DNA from: Clostridium_AW malenominatum
GTDB lineage: Bacteria; Bacillota; Clostridia; Clostridiales; Clostridiaceae
DNA: 64,000 bases
Reading direction: 5' to 3'
Assembly (NCBI RefSeq): GCF_039521365.1
Contig: NZ_BAAACF010000001.1
Location: forward strand, 2,046,001-2,110,000
The notes beneath the pieces are model-generated. The model had not been told where the DNA came from. It ran no database searches and was given only the letters and a program-made list of their open reading frames with translations. Positions 8,623-17,552 of this stretch are shown here, one piece after another. The translations under genes were made by a program, and so were the position numbers. Numbering within the stretch: the first letter of the stretch is position 1; the number at the start of each line of letters is the position of its first letter.

Positions 8623-10032
8623 ATGCTACACATTGAACATGAAAGCCAAAAACCAATCTATCATCAGATATATGAACAAATAAAATATGATATTCTTATG
8701 GGAAATTTGCCTATGGGCACGCGGATAACATCCACAAGGGCATTGGCAAAAGAATTGCAAATTGGACGGAATACTGTGGAAAATGCCTATGCGCAACTAG
8801 TTCTAGAGGGATACATTACAAGCATGGCAAGCTCGGGCTATGTGGTCAACAATCTGCAATTTAATCTTAACCAGAAAGTAACGGAGAGATTTACAACGAG
8901 TAAAACGGTGGTGGTTGCTTCCAATGGTGGAATTGAAAATATTCAGTATAATTTTCAATATGGAAATCTAGATGCTGGGAGTTTTCCGTATCAGCTCTGG
9001 AGGAAGTATATGACTGATGTATTGAATGGGGCGGATGCCCAAGACGTCCACAGCGACGGCGATGTAAAAGGAGACATAGATTTACGAATCCAACTCATGG
9101 AATATCTTTATCATAGCCGTGGAGTCAACTGCAAGCCAGAACAGATTATAATTTGTAGTGGCACACAATCCGCTCTTGAACTTATGATAAAAATATTTCC
9201 CTACGCGGAAAAAAAGGTTGCCATGGAAGACCCCTGCTATAATGGTGCCAGTGTCATTTTCCAAAGGAATGGATTCAATATTTCGCCGATACCAGTTTTT
9301 GAAGATGGGATTGGACTAAGCGAGCTTGCCTCATCATCCGCAAGAATGGTCCACATTACCCCATCTCACCAGTTTCCAATGGGCTCCGTTATGCAAATCC
9401 ATAAGCGAATCGAAATACTAAACTGGGCGCGAGAACATGACAATATCATTATCGAGGATGACTATGATAGTGAATTTCGCTATAACGGGCGGCCAATTCC
9501 ATCTCTCCAATCCATCGATCAATATGAGCGCGTAATCTATGTTGGTACATTCTCCAAAGCACTTTCTCCTGGCCTTCGGATAGCGTATATGATATTGCCC
9601 ACATGGTTGCTACCAGCATACCAAAAGAGGTTTACTGGATACCAATGTACTGTACCATTGATAGAACAGAAAGTTCTGGCCCGGTTTATGGCACATGGGC
9701 ATTGGGAAAAGCATATACGGAAGATTTGTCTATCTCAAAAAAAGAAGCACGATATTTTGATTGATGCAATCAAACAAAATATGGGAAATAAAGTGCGAAT
9801 CTATGGTCATCAAGCTGGATTGCATATTCTTTTGGAGTTTTTGGATGGACAGCAGGAAGATGAACTTGTCCGAAAAGCACTTGAATACAAGATTAAGGTA
9901 TGTCCTGTATCCCCCTTCTGGCTAAAGAAACAGAATTACAGGAATAATGCCCTTGTCTTGGGATATGGCATGATGCCAGAGAAGGACATCCCCAGGGCTG
10001 TGGAGATTTTATCTCAAGCCTGGTTCTGTTAA
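8623..10032 (+). CDS. MocR/GntR-type regulator with aminotransferase domain (PdxR-like)
   Basis: The 469-residue protein joins an N-terminal winged helix of the GntR class (residues 1-75: IYHQIYEQIKYDILMGNL, then LAKELQIGRNTVENAYAQL) to a fold-type-I aminotransferase domain. The PLP site is recognisable from the Asp of IIEDDYDSEFRY and the Schiff-base Lys in YVGTFSKALSPGLR. MocR proteins sense PLP or amino compounds through this domain and act as transcription factors. The neighbour 100 bp downstream on the same strand encodes a pyridoxamine-phosphate-oxidase-fold protein, a typical target of this class. The start follows GGGGAAG. Composition looks richer in GC than the flanking genes, so the pair may have been acquired together. 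Confidence 0.9.
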   Translation: MLHIEHESQKPIYHQIYEQIKYDILMGNLPMGTRITSTRALAKELQIGRNTVENAYAQLVLEGYITSMASSGYVVNNLQFNLNQKVTERFTTSKTVVVASNGGIENIQYNFQYGNLDAGSFPYQLWRKYMTDVLNGADAQDVHSDGDVKGDIDLRIQLMEYLYHSRGVNCKPEQIIICSGTQSALELMIKIFPYAEKKVAMEDPCYNGASVIFQRNGFNISPIPVFEDGIGLSELASSSARMVHITPSHQFPMGSVMQIHKRIEILNWAREHDNIIIEDDYDSEFRYNGRPIPSLQSIDQYERVIYVGTFSKALSPGLRIAYMILPTWLLPAYQKRFTGYQCTVPLIEQKVLARFMAHGHWEKHIRKICLSQKKKHDILIDAIKQNMGNKVRIYGHQAGLHILLEFLDGQQEDELVRKALEYKIKVCPVSPFWLKKQNYRNNALVLGYGMMPEKDIPRAVEILSQAWFC

Positions 10033-10063
10033 TACAACTGTATCCTATAAAATTATCAAAACT

Positions 10064-10089
10064 GGCTCTTACAAAGATGCCGTTTTTTT
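10064..10089 (+). terminator. Terminator of the MocR gene, possibly overlapping a promoter
   Basis: The stem GGCTCTT/AAGA-T-GCC has a 3-nt loop and is followed by GTTTTTTT, 30 nt after the MocR stop. The same bases also contain TTACAA, then 17 nt, then TATAGT (10092-10097), which could be the promoter of the following gene. Confidence 0.6.
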
Positions 10090-10133
10090 AGTATAGTAAA
10101 AGAAAACTTAACGTATGATAAGGAGGATATATT

Positions 10134-10607
10134 ATGCAACACCGTATGAAAACACACCCTTTGACCGAACAACAGATAAACCACTTACTTCAACGAACAC
10201 AAACCGGCAGTTTGGCAACACTGAATGCCGATGGCACACCGTACATTACTCCATTCCATTTTGTCTATTACGATAATTCAATCTTTGTCCATGGGCTACC
10301 AAAGGGCAAAAAGCTGGACAATATTGCCCAGGATTCCAGAGTTGGATTTTCTGTTTATGAAATGGATAAACTGCTGCTGGACCCCAACGGAAACCCATGC
10401 GATACAAATACAAAGTATGAAAGTGTGATTATCTCCGGTACTGCCAAACTTGTGGATGATATGGATGAAAAAAGAAATGTGCTAAAAAAAATCGTGGAAA
10501 AATATACACCTCATTTGGTAAACTATGAACTTCCAAACAATATGATTAAAGGTACAGCGGTGATACAAATTGATGTAACAGAAATCACGGGAAAATACTA
10601 CTTATAG
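10134..10607 (+). CDS. Pyridoxamine 5'-phosphate oxidase-fold flavin protein
   Basis: This 157-residue protein has the split-barrel flavin-binding pattern: GSLATLNADGTPYITPFHFVYYDNSIFVHG near residues 26-55, GKKLDNIAQDSRVGFSVYE next, and a C-terminal AVIQIDVTEITGKYY strand. Small members of this fold include NimA-type nitroimidazole reductases, FMN-binding oxidoreductases and heme-related proteins; the exact reaction cannot be told from sequence. It follows the MocR regulator and is probably its target. The ATG stands behind an ideal AAGGAGG site. No partner enzymes for vitamin B6 synthesis are present. Confidence 0.85.
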   Translation: MQHRMKTHPLTEQQINHLLQRTQTGSLATLNADGTPYITPFHFVYYDNSIFVHGLPKGKKLDNIAQDSRVGFSVYEMDKLLLDPNGNPCDTNTKYESVIISGTAKLVDDMDEKRNVLKKIVEKYTPHLVNYELPNNMIKGTAVIQIDVTEITGKYYL

Positions 10608-10661
10608 TAAACGCACATTGTCCATTAATTAAAATTTTTATAAAAAATAATAGATACTTGT

Positions 10662-10714
10662 TTTCAAAACCGCCCCAAATGGAATAAAAAACTGCTGTTG
10701 TTGCGGTTTTGAAA
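10662..10714. repeat. 12-bp perfect inverted repeat
   Basis: TTTCAAAACCGC and GCGGTTTTGAAA are separated by 29 nt. No T tract follows on either side, so an ordinary terminator is unlikely. It lies between the flavin-fold gene and a relic of an acetyltransferase end, and could be the end of an old insertion. Confidence 0.5.
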
Positions 10715-10720
10715 CAAAGC

Positions 10721-10795
10721 TTAATTTGTAATTACATTGCTTTTGAATGCATCAAACCCCATATGTTTATAAAATCCTACCCCTTGTAGTGTTAT
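10721..10795 (-). pseudogene. Possible relic of a GNAT acetyltransferase C-terminus
   Basis: A 24-codon open stretch reads ITLQGVGFYKHMGFDAFKSN and ends at TAA. The string GFYKHMGF resembles the alpha4/beta5 region (FYEKMGF) near the end of GNAT N-acetyltransferases. A stop codon immediately precedes it and no start exists, so at most a 3' remnant is left. The assignment rests on one short motif. Confidence 0.35.
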
Positions 10796-10846
10796 TTAGC
10801 CTCAGTTATGGATCTATATAGCAGAAAATAGATTCATATCTCCACT

Positions 10847-11635
10847 TCAATCATTTACATCTTTTATAAACTCAGTAGGTGATTTTCCTATATATTTTTT
10901 GAATACTTGACTAAAATATTTATAAGTTTCAATACCTACGCTATCTGCTATTTCATATATCATAAGATTTCCTTGTTTTAATAGTTCTACAGATTTTAAA
11001 ATCCTATATCTATTTAAAAAGTCGTTGAATGTATAATTTGTTTCTTCCTTAAATATTGAGTTTAAGTACACTGTAGATAGATTATATATTTTACTTACAT
11101 CCGTTATAGAAATTTTTTTAGGATAATTTTCTTGTATATAATCTATCATATTTTTTACATAACTTGATTTCTTTTTAATATTACTATAATGAGTAATATC
11201 TAATATATCTTTATAAATATTTGTCTTATCTAGGGAGCTTACATATTCTTTAAACTTAGTTTTTTTATTTATTTTAACTTTTAAATTGTTAATTGTTTCC
11301 GCTAATTTTTTAAAATCTATAGGTTTTAGTAAATATTCACTTACTCCTAAAGAAATAGCCTTTTTGGCATACTCAAATTCACTATAACCTGAAATAATTA
11401 TAGCTTCATATTTATATTTTTCTATACTTTCTTCTAGCATTTGAATTCCATCTTTGAAAGGCATCCTAATATCTGTAATAACAATATCAGGTGCTAAGCT
11501 CTCAATCATTTTTAATCCTTCTTCTCCATCCCTTGATTCACCTACTACAATGCATTCTATTTCTACCCAATTCATCATATAGATTAATCCTTTTCTTATA
11601 ATGTCTTCATCTTCAACAATTAAAATTTTAAACAT
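10847..11635 (-). CDS. YesN-like response regulator (receiver + AraC-type DNA binding)
   Basis: The protein of about 262 residues has a receiver domain with the phosphoacceptor Asp in IVITDIRMP (about D55) and the conserved Lys in YLLKPID. A C-terminal AraC domain follows with two helix-turn-helix units (ITDVSKIYNLSTVYLNSIFK and IYEIADSVGIETYKYFSQVFKKYIGKSP). I chose the ATG at 11635 because AGGGGA lies 8 nt upstream; an ATG 9 bp earlier is possible. The start overlaps the kinase stop by 8 bp (ATGTTTAA), which suggests coupled translation. Its likely target is the adjacent ABC importer operon. Confidence 0.9.
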   Translation of the reverse strand: MFKILIVEDEDIIRKGLIYMMNWVEIECIVVGESRDGEEGLKMIESLAPDIVITDIRMPFKDGIQMLEESIEKYKYEAIIISGYSEFEYAKKAISLGVSEYLLKPIDFKKLAETINNLKVKINKKTKFKEYVSSLDKTNIYKDILDITHYSNIKKKSSYVKNMIDYIQENYPKKISITDVSKIYNLSTVYLNSIFKEETNYTFNDFLNRYRILKSVELLKQGNLMIYEIADSVGIETYKYFSQVFKKYIGKSPTEFIKDVND

Positions 11636-13346
11636 TTTTATCATCCCCTACTATAGGAATATTGAATATAATTTTAGTGCCTTGTTTATACTTACTCTCA
11701 ATATTTATTCCATAACTATCTCCATATAGGATTTTTAAAACTCTTTGTACATTATATATTCCTATATGGTCTAATACTTCATCATTTTTATTTAGTGTTT
11801 CCTTAAGATATGTAAGCCTGTCCTCCTTTATTCCCTCCCCATTATCCTCTACTATAACCTCTATATTATCTTTAACTTTTTTAATAATTATATTTATTTT
11901 TAAATTTTTGGTATTTTCTATGCCATGTTTTATGCTATTTTCAATTAGAGGCTGCAATATTAATTTAGGAAGTTTGTAATTTACTATATCTTCATCAACT
12001 TCTATATTATATTCCAATCTTTCATTAAACCTTCTTTTTTGTAAAGTTAAATAGCTTTCTATATATTCAATATCAGTATTAATAGGCACTTCTATATGCC
12101 CATAATTAGAGTTATATCTCATCAAGTTTGCGAAGCTTACAATCAAATCAGAGGCTAGTTTAGAATCAAATATAATTTCATACCTTATCATTTCCATGAT
12201 ATTATAGACAAAATGGGGATTAAACTGGCTTTCTAGCTGCTTTATCTCCATTATTCTTTTTCTTTCACTAATCTCATTATTGTTCTTTATTAAAAATTGA
12301 ATTTGCTTTGTCATATTATTAAATTCATTAAATAATATTTCAAACTCATCAAAGGTATTAGACTCAATTTTATAATCTAAGTTCCCTTCCTTTAATTCAC
12401 TTACAGCATAGTTTAAGGCATTTAAGGGCTTTAGACTTTTTTCTATTATTTTAGGTAACAATAAGCTTATTACAATTATTATAATTATAGTTATTATAAG
12501 TAAAAATATTATTCCTATTATGAGAAAATCCTTATACCTATCAATTGAAGTCATTGTTATAATTTGAAGATCACCATCTCTAATTTTATTAGAATTTATG
12601 TAATAAAGTTGTTCATTAAAATAAATATTATCACTTTTAAATTTAAAATTTTCTATGCTTAACTTCCCCATAGTATTTACTATGGAATTATTATTTGTAT
12701 ATACTATATAGTCAAACTTATCCATAATAATAGTTATATCAACATTTTTATTACTAATCCACTTATCTAAACTATCACCCTTCAGGAAAAAAAGTAAGTA
12801 TCCTTCAATATTACTATTTTTTATTACTTGCCCAAATAGTAATGGTGACTCTTGCCCATGTTTAAATTTAATTTGATTTAAATTGCTATATAATATTTTT
12901 TTATTATTTCTTAAACTTAGCATTATTCCTTCTAACATATTATCATTTGTTAGTAACATTCTATTTTCATCGTATAAGCTGGTTGTGATTATATTTCCTT
13001 TATAATCTAGCAATACAAAGTTTGATTTTATGTTTCTTTCATTACTAAATTTATATAATAACCTATTAGTTTCTTTTAAGTAGCTTTTGTCATTAAAAGA
13101 TTTTAAAATATAATTATCCTTATCTATATTTTTCATTGAATTATTGTAAACATCGTATTCTTTCTCAATTATCCTACTTAAATTATCATTGACAATATCA
13201 TTGGTTTTAATTATTCTTTCTTTAAAATTAAAATAAAGCGATGCGATAAACATTAAAAATATTACAGCTATAATTATAATAGTGTATAAAAATAACATTT
13301 TACTTATATAGTCTTTAAATTTGTTGGATCTTTTAAACAATTTCAC
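11628..13346 (-). CDS. YesM-like sensor histidine kinase
   Basis: The protein of 572 residues has two membrane segments (about residues 16-38 and 270-295) around an extracellular region of about 235 residues, then HAMP, then the His_kinase motif QFNPHFVYNIMEMIRYE with the phospho-His, and an ATPase domain (LILQPLIENSIKHGIE, VEDNGEGI). This is the YesM/LytS histidine kinase class, which usually senses sugars or related ligands together with a binding protein. I chose the GTG at 13346 because GGGAGG lies 7 nt upstream; the ATG 15 bp earlier would contain the ribosome site inside the coding region. It is translationally coupled to the regulator downstream and lies after the ABC operon on the same strand, behind a terminator. 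Confidence 0.88.
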   Translation of the reverse strand: MKLFKRSNKFKDYISKMLFLYTIIIIAVIFLMFIASLYFNFKERIIKTNDIVNDNLSRIIEKEYDVYNNSMKNIDKDNYILKSFNDKSYLKETNRLLYKFSNERNIKSNFVLLDYKGNIITTSLYDENRMLLTNDNMLEGIMLSLRNNKKILYSNLNQIKFKHGQESPLLFGQVIKNSNIEGYLLFFLKGDSLDKWISNKNVDITIIMDKFDYIVYTNNNSIVNTMGKLSIENFKFKSDNIYFNEQLYYINSNKIRDGDLQIITMTSIDRYKDFLIIGIIFLLIITIIIIIVISLLLPKIIEKSLKPLNALNYAVSELKEGNLDYKIESNTFDEFEILFNEFNNMTKQIQFLIKNNNEISERKRIMEIKQLESQFNPHFVYNIMEMIRYEIIFDSKLASDLIVSFANLMRYNSNYGHIEVPINTDIEYIESYLTLQKRRFNERLEYNIEVDEDIVNYKLPKLILQPLIENSIKHGIENTKNLKINIIIKKVKDNIEVIVEDNGEGIKEDRLTYLKETLNKNDEVLDHIGIYNVQRVLKILYGDSYGINIESKYKQGTKIIFNIPIVGDDKNV

Positions 13347-13415
13347 ATAGCTTCCTCCCATTTATAATTTATAGTTATTATACTACAAATTATATTATTC
13401 GTGGAAAATAGTAGC

Positions 13416-13445
13416 TAAAAAAGAAGCCTTAAAGACTTCTTTTAT
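13416..13445 (-). terminator. Terminator between the ABC importer and the two-component genes
   Basis: The minus-strand stem AAAAGAAGTCTT / AAGGCTTCTTTT (one G-T mismatch) is followed by TTTTTTA. It overlaps the last bases of the permease gene, so the kinase needs its own promoter or read-through. Confidence 0.75.
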
Positions 13446-15106
13446 ATGCTTAATTCTTTTTTACCAGTTACTTTAAAAAATATTAACAATGAAACTATAG
13501 AAGTTAATGTTAAAACTGTGGAATATGCAGCTGCATTTCCATAGTTTCCACGTATTACTTCTGTATAGATGGATACTGTTAAGGTTTGAGTTTTTGTAGT
13601 GTACAATATAATTGATGAACTTAACTCACTTATAGTAGTTATCCAGCTCATAATAGCACCAGCTATTACCCCTGGCATCATCATAGGAATAACTACCTTT
13701 GTAAAAGCTCCCACCTCAGTCTCACCTAAACTAATAGCGGCCTCCTCAATACTTGGACTTATTTGTCCTATTATTGCCGTACTAGATCTTATAGTGTAGG
13801 GAATTCTTCTAATTACAAAGGAGACTATCATAATTAAAGCTGTTCCACTTAATAATAAAGGCGATTTGTTGAAGGCAAATAAATAAGATATACCTAAAAC
13901 TGATCCTGGTATTATAAATGGAAACATAGTTATAGTATCTAATATAGATGTTAATATATTGCTTTTTCTAACAGTTAAATATGATATAAGAACTCCAAGT
14001 ACAATGATGATAATTATAGCAATTATACCTAATTTATAGGTATTTAATATTACCGAATTATTCTTTGACAATAAAGTGGCTTTATAACTATCTAAGGAGA
14101 ACCCCTTTACAAACACTTGTCCACCTCTATTTTTCTTAAAGGATGTATATATAACTACTATTTGTGGAAGTATGGCTAAAAACACTGTGAAATATACAAA
14201 TAAATGTGCTGTAATATTTTTTATTCCTTTAGCTTTTTCCTGAATCATTGGTTTAAGTGCTGTCATTGAGAATGAATAACGTTTTGCTATTATTCTTTGA
14301 ATTAAAAATAATATTATAGTAACTGCAATGATAATTACACAAAGGGCCGCTGCAAATCCATCATCTCCTCCAACCTCACTCATATATTGATTATAAATTA
14401 GAACAGGCATAGTCTTATAACCTTCACCTATGAGCATAGGAGTTCCAAAATCTGCAATTACACGCATAAATACTAATAAAGCACTGGCTAATACTGTAGG
14501 CATAACCAATGGTATTATTATCTTAAATAGACGCTCTACACTTGTATACCCAAGGCTTTCTGCTGCTTCATTTAGTGAGTTATCCATATTTTTCAACGCA
14601 CCTGATATATATATATACACTAATGGAAATGATTGAAGACTCATTACAAGTACAATACCTAGAAAGCCATAGATTCCATTAAAATTCATACCGAAAACAC
14701 TATTTATAAACTTTGTTACAACCCCACTTCTACCTAACAACTGTATCCATGCATATGCTCCAATAAAAGGCGGCGATAAATAGGAAATTATTATAAAGAT
14801 TTCTAAAATTCCATTTCCTTTTATCTTAACTTTTCTCATTAAGTATGCTATAGGTAAACCAATAACAACTGCTATTAAGGTACTTACTATGGTTACTTTA
14901 AAGCTGTTTATTAATCCTATCCAATAAAACTTCTTGGTGAAAAACTTTTGAAAATAACTTAAAGTAAAAGATCCGCTATTAGGATCTATGATACTCTTTT
15001 TTAGTACAAGTAAAAGAGGGTAAGCAATAAATAGAAAAAATACTGCCAATATAACAATAGTTATAATCTTCCATATATTTATAGGTTTCTTATCATGTTC
15101 TTTCAT
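13442..15106 (-). CDS. ABC importer permease, fused two-domain FbpB/AfuB type
   Basis: The 554-residue membrane protein has about 12 hydrophobic segments in two homologous halves. Each half carries an EAA loop (EAAESLGYTSVERLFKIIIP near residue 180; EAAISLGETEVGAFTKVVIP near 465) that docks to the ATPase. This duplicated architecture belongs to ferric/sugar-phosphate/2-aminoethylphosphonate-type importers. The start is preceded by AAGGTG and overlaps the end of the ATPase gene by 14 bp. It works with the ATPase upstream and the lipoprotein binding protein. Substrate is discussed under the binding protein. Confidence 0.9.
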   Translation of the reverse strand: MKEHDKKPINIWKIITIVILAVFFLFIAYPLLLVLKKSIIDPNSGSFTLSYFQKFFTKKFYWIGLINSFKVTIVSTLIAVVIGLPIAYLMRKVKIKGNGILEIFIIISYLSPPFIGAYAWIQLLGRSGVVTKFINSVFGMNFNGIYGFLGIVLVMSLQSFPLVYIYISGALKNMDNSLNEAAESLGYTSVERLFKIIIPLVMPTVLASALLVFMRVIADFGTPMLIGEGYKTMPVLIYNQYMSEVGGDDGFAAALCVIIIAVTIILFLIQRIIAKRYSFSMTALKPMIQEKAKGIKNITAHLFVYFTVFLAILPQIVVIYTSFKKNRGGQVFVKGFSLDSYKATLLSKNNSVILNTYKLGIIAIIIIIVLGVLISYLTVRKSNILTSILDTITMFPFIIPGSVLGISYLFAFNKSPLLLSGTALIMIVSFVIRRIPYTIRSSTAIIGQISPSIEEAAISLGETEVGAFTKVVIPMMMPGVIAGAIMSWITTISELSSSIILYTTKTQTLTVSIYTEVIRGNYGNAAAYSTVLTLTSIVSLLIFFKVTGKKELSI

Positions 15107-16202
15107 TTACTTCACCTTCTTTTATTAAGCTTTTAGTACCTTCTTCATTAAAGATATTTATTTTAGATGGTTTTATATTTAATTTAACCTTAGTATTATT
15201 TTGAATAATACCAAAGGTATTTGTATTTTCTATGGCCTCAATAATACTGCCATCTAAGAGCTCTATGAAATAATGAGTATTTATTCCCAAAAAAATACTT
15301 CCCTTTATAACACCATCTATACCGTTACCTTCTTCTGATATTATAAAGTCTTGTGGCCTAACAGAAACAATCACTTCTTTTCTATCTTCCACATCTTCTT
15401 TTAAAATAGTAACTTCTTGATTATATTCATCTCCAAAATCTAAATAAACCCCTTCAGATTTTTTTCTTATTTTAGCTTTTAAAATATTTGTGGTTCCAAT
15501 AAAACTTGATACAAAAGCATTTTTAGGTCTTCCATATATCTCCCTTGGAGTTCCTATTTGCTGAATAACCCCCTTATCCATTACAGCTATTCTATCGGAA
15601 ACTGCTAAGGCTTCTTCTTGGTCATGGGTAACATATACAGTAGTTATTCCTATTTGTTGTTGGATATCTTTTATTGCATTTCTCATTTCTACTCTTAGTT
15701 TTGCATCTAGATTAGAAAGAGGCTCATCCATTAATAATACTTGAGGATAAGTAACTATGGCTCTAGCTAAAGCAACCCTTTGCTGTTGTCCACCTGATAA
15801 TTGATCCGGCATTCTATTTTTGAATTCTTCAATCTTTACCACTTTTAATATTTCATCAATCTTAGCTTCCATTTCCTGCTTTGTTAGGTTTTTCTTTTTT
15901 AGTCCAAATGCAACATTATCCTTTACAGACATATGTGGAAATATAGCATAGTTTTGGAATACCATCCCCATATTTCTTTTATTAACAGGAATATTGTTTA
16001 TAATTTGATTATTAACCTTAATTTGTCCATCTTCAATACTGTTAAATCCAATAATCATTCTTAATAAAGTAGTTTTTCCACATCCAGATGGTCCTAATAA
16101 TGTAAAAAATTCTCCTTCATTAATATCTAAGGATAATCCATCTATTACTGTTTTATCTCCATATTTTTTTGTTACATTTTCAATACTAATTGCAACTCCC
16201 AT
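15093..16202 (-). CDS. ABC importer ATPase, FbpC/PotA type
   Basis: The 369-residue cytoplasmic ATPase has Walker A GPSGCGKTT near residue 37, the Q loop VFQNYAIFPHMSV, the signature LSGGQQQRVALARA near 135, Walker B VLLMDEPLSNLDAKLR and the switch His in VYVTHDQEEALA. A TOBE-like C-terminal domain (about residues 240-365) is typical of importers for iron, polyamines or sugar phosphates. The ATG is preceded by GAGGTG. It is the second gene of a three-gene importer operon. Confidence 0.93.
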   Translation of the reverse strand: MGVAISIENVTKKYGDKTVIDGLSLDINEGEFFTLLGPSGCGKTTLLRMIIGFNSIEDGQIKVNNQIINNIPVNKRNMGMVFQNYAIFPHMSVKDNVAFGLKKKNLTKQEMEAKIDEILKVVKIEEFKNRMPDQLSGGQQQRVALARAIVTYPQVLLMDEPLSNLDAKLRVEMRNAIKDIQQQIGITTVYVTHDQEEALAVSDRIAVMDKGVIQQIGTPREIYGRPKNAFVSSFIGTTNILKAKIRKKSEGVYLDFGDEYNQEVTILKEDVEDRKEVIVSVRPQDFIISEEGNGIDGVIKGSIFLGINTHYFIELLDGSIIEAIENTNTFGIIQNNTKVKLNIKPSKINIFNEEGTKSLIKEGEVNERT

Positions 16203-16223
16203 ATTTACACCTCACTATAATTG

Positions 16224-16253
16224 ATTAGGTAGCATATTAATATGCTACCTAAT
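16224..16253. repeat. 30-bp perfect palindrome between binding protein and ATPase genes
   Basis: The arms ATTAGGTAGCATA and TATGCTACCTAAT meet at a TTAA centre. On the coding (minus) strand no T tract follows, so it is more likely an mRNA processing or stabilising hairpin than a full terminator. It sits 20 nt after the binding-protein stop, where importers often place an expression-ratio hairpin. Confidence 0.8.
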
Positions 16254-16272
16254 GTTTTTGATAATTTTGAAA

Positions 16273-17334
16273 TTATTTCAATGAGTTTTCTAATACTTCA
16301 TTATATTTGGATACAATATCATTTTTATGCTCTGATACCCATGCCTCATCGTAATTTTTTGCTAAAACTATCTTATCATTTGGTACCATATATTCAGCAA
16401 GTTTTGCATTTTTTCTTAAAGGTCTTACTGTTAATTCTGAGCCTACTAGGTTCTGAACTTTTTCTGATAGAACATAGTCTATAAATTTCTTTGCATTTTC
16501 AACATTTTGAGCTCCTTTAATAATTTGAACTGATTCTCCTGGAAAAATGGCTCCTTCTATTGGAAATACTACTTTTACAGGAGCTCCATTTTTAATATAG
16601 TTAACAACAGGGTCTTCCCAAGTTAATCCTATAGGATATTCTCCATCGGCAACACTTTTATGAAGTTGTCCTGAACTCTTCATGATTTTTCCATCAAGAT
16701 TAGCTATAAACTTGTCTACAAAGTCCCAAGCTTTATCGGACATTGGATCTCCATCCCCCATTGCATAAAGCATAGCTGCTAATGATTGGAAAGCAGAACT
16801 TGAATTAGCAGGATCACCAAATGCGATTTTACCCTTTAGTTTTGGATTTAATAAATCTGCAAATCCTTCTACCTTTATATCTCCTATTAAATTAGTATTA
16901 ACTATAAAAACTGTTGGATCTGCAAAAGCTGGTGAGAAAAATCCAGTTTTATTTTTAAATCCTTCCATCATATTTTCATTTTCTGGTGAAACATATTGCA
17001 TAAATAAATCTTTTTTTGATGAAAGCATTGTTTCATCTGCAGCCCATAAAATATCACCCATTGGGTTATTTTTTTCTGACTCAACTCTTTTAACAAGCTC
17101 TCCTGTTCCAGCTGTTACTAAATTTATCTTTATTCCTGTTTCCTTTTCAAAGTTTGGTATAACTGCATTATTAAGACTTTCACTACGTGCAGTATAAACA
17201 GTTAAAGTTTTACTATCTTCTACTTTTCCTTCATTTTTATCAGCTGTTTTAGGCGAACTAGAACAACCTACTGTAATTAAAGAAACACTTAAAATTAAAG
17301 CTAACGATTTAAAAAAAGAGTTTTTTCTATTCAT
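16273..17334 (-). CDS. ABC importer substrate-binding lipoprotein, FbpA/AfuA type
   Basis: The 353-residue protein has a lipoprotein signal (hydrophobic run then LITVGCSSS, lipid Cys at about 24) and a type II periplasmic-binding fold (LTVYTARSESLNNAVIPNFEKE; GDPANSSSAFQS near 180; GLTWEDPVVNYIKNGAPV near 235). Ferric-binding FbpA uses a Tyr-Tyr pair at the metal site, and no YY doublet occurs in this protein. AfuA-type relatives bind hexose phosphates. A YesMN two-component system nearby and a cre site in the promoter also point to carbon rather than iron. I infer an organophosphate such as a sugar phosphate, but the ligand is not proven. The start follows GGGGGG. Confidence 0.88.
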   Translation of the reverse strand: MNRKNSFFKSLALILSVSLITVGCSSSPKTADKNEGKVEDSKTLTVYTARSESLNNAVIPNFEKETGIKINLVTAGTGELVKRVESEKNNPMGDILWAADETMLSSKKDLFMQYVSPENENMMEGFKNKTGFFSPAFADPTVFIVNTNLIGDIKVEGFADLLNPKLKGKIAFGDPANSSSAFQSLAAMLYAMGDGDPMSDKAWDFVDKFIANLDGKIMKSSGQLHKSVADGEYPIGLTWEDPVVNYIKNGAPVKVVFPIEGAIFPGESVQIIKGAQNVENAKKFIDYVLSEKVQNLVGSELTVRPLRKNAKLAEYMVPNDKIVLAKNYDEAWVSEHKNDIVSKYNEVLENSLK

Positions 17335-17459
17335 TTCTTTCCCCCCATTTTATAGTATAAAGCTCATAAACTTAATCTTTATCTATATAGTCCATATTGT
17401 TTTTATTTTATCCGTTATGCAATGAAAGATTTAGTATTGAGCTTACTCTTATAATAAAA

Positions 17460-17488
17460 ATTATATTGTAAAAACGTTTTCAGGTATA
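17460..17488 (-). promoter_or_regulatory. Importer promoter with cre (CcpA) site in the spacer
   Basis: On the minus strand, a -10 TATAAT (17460-17465) and a weak -35 TATACC (17483-17488) are separated by 17 nt. The spacer holds TGAAAACGTTTTTA (17469-17482), which fits 13 of 14 positions of the known cre consensus TGWAARCGYTWNCW. Such a position would let CcpA block the promoter when preferred sugars are present. The poor -35 fits dependence on an activator such as the YesN-like regulator. Confidence 0.65.
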
Positions 17489-17552
17489 TACTATAAAAAA
17501 AAACAAATGTCTAAAATAAATAACTAAATATTTCTTTTAAGATATTTTTAAC

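Noticed and set aside
13442..17334. Naming the importer a ferric iron transporter (FbpABC)
   Set aside because: The binding protein lacks the Tyr-Tyr iron motif, the promoter has a cre-like rather than Fur-like site, and a YesMN system is adjacent. The family name alone does not prove the substrate.
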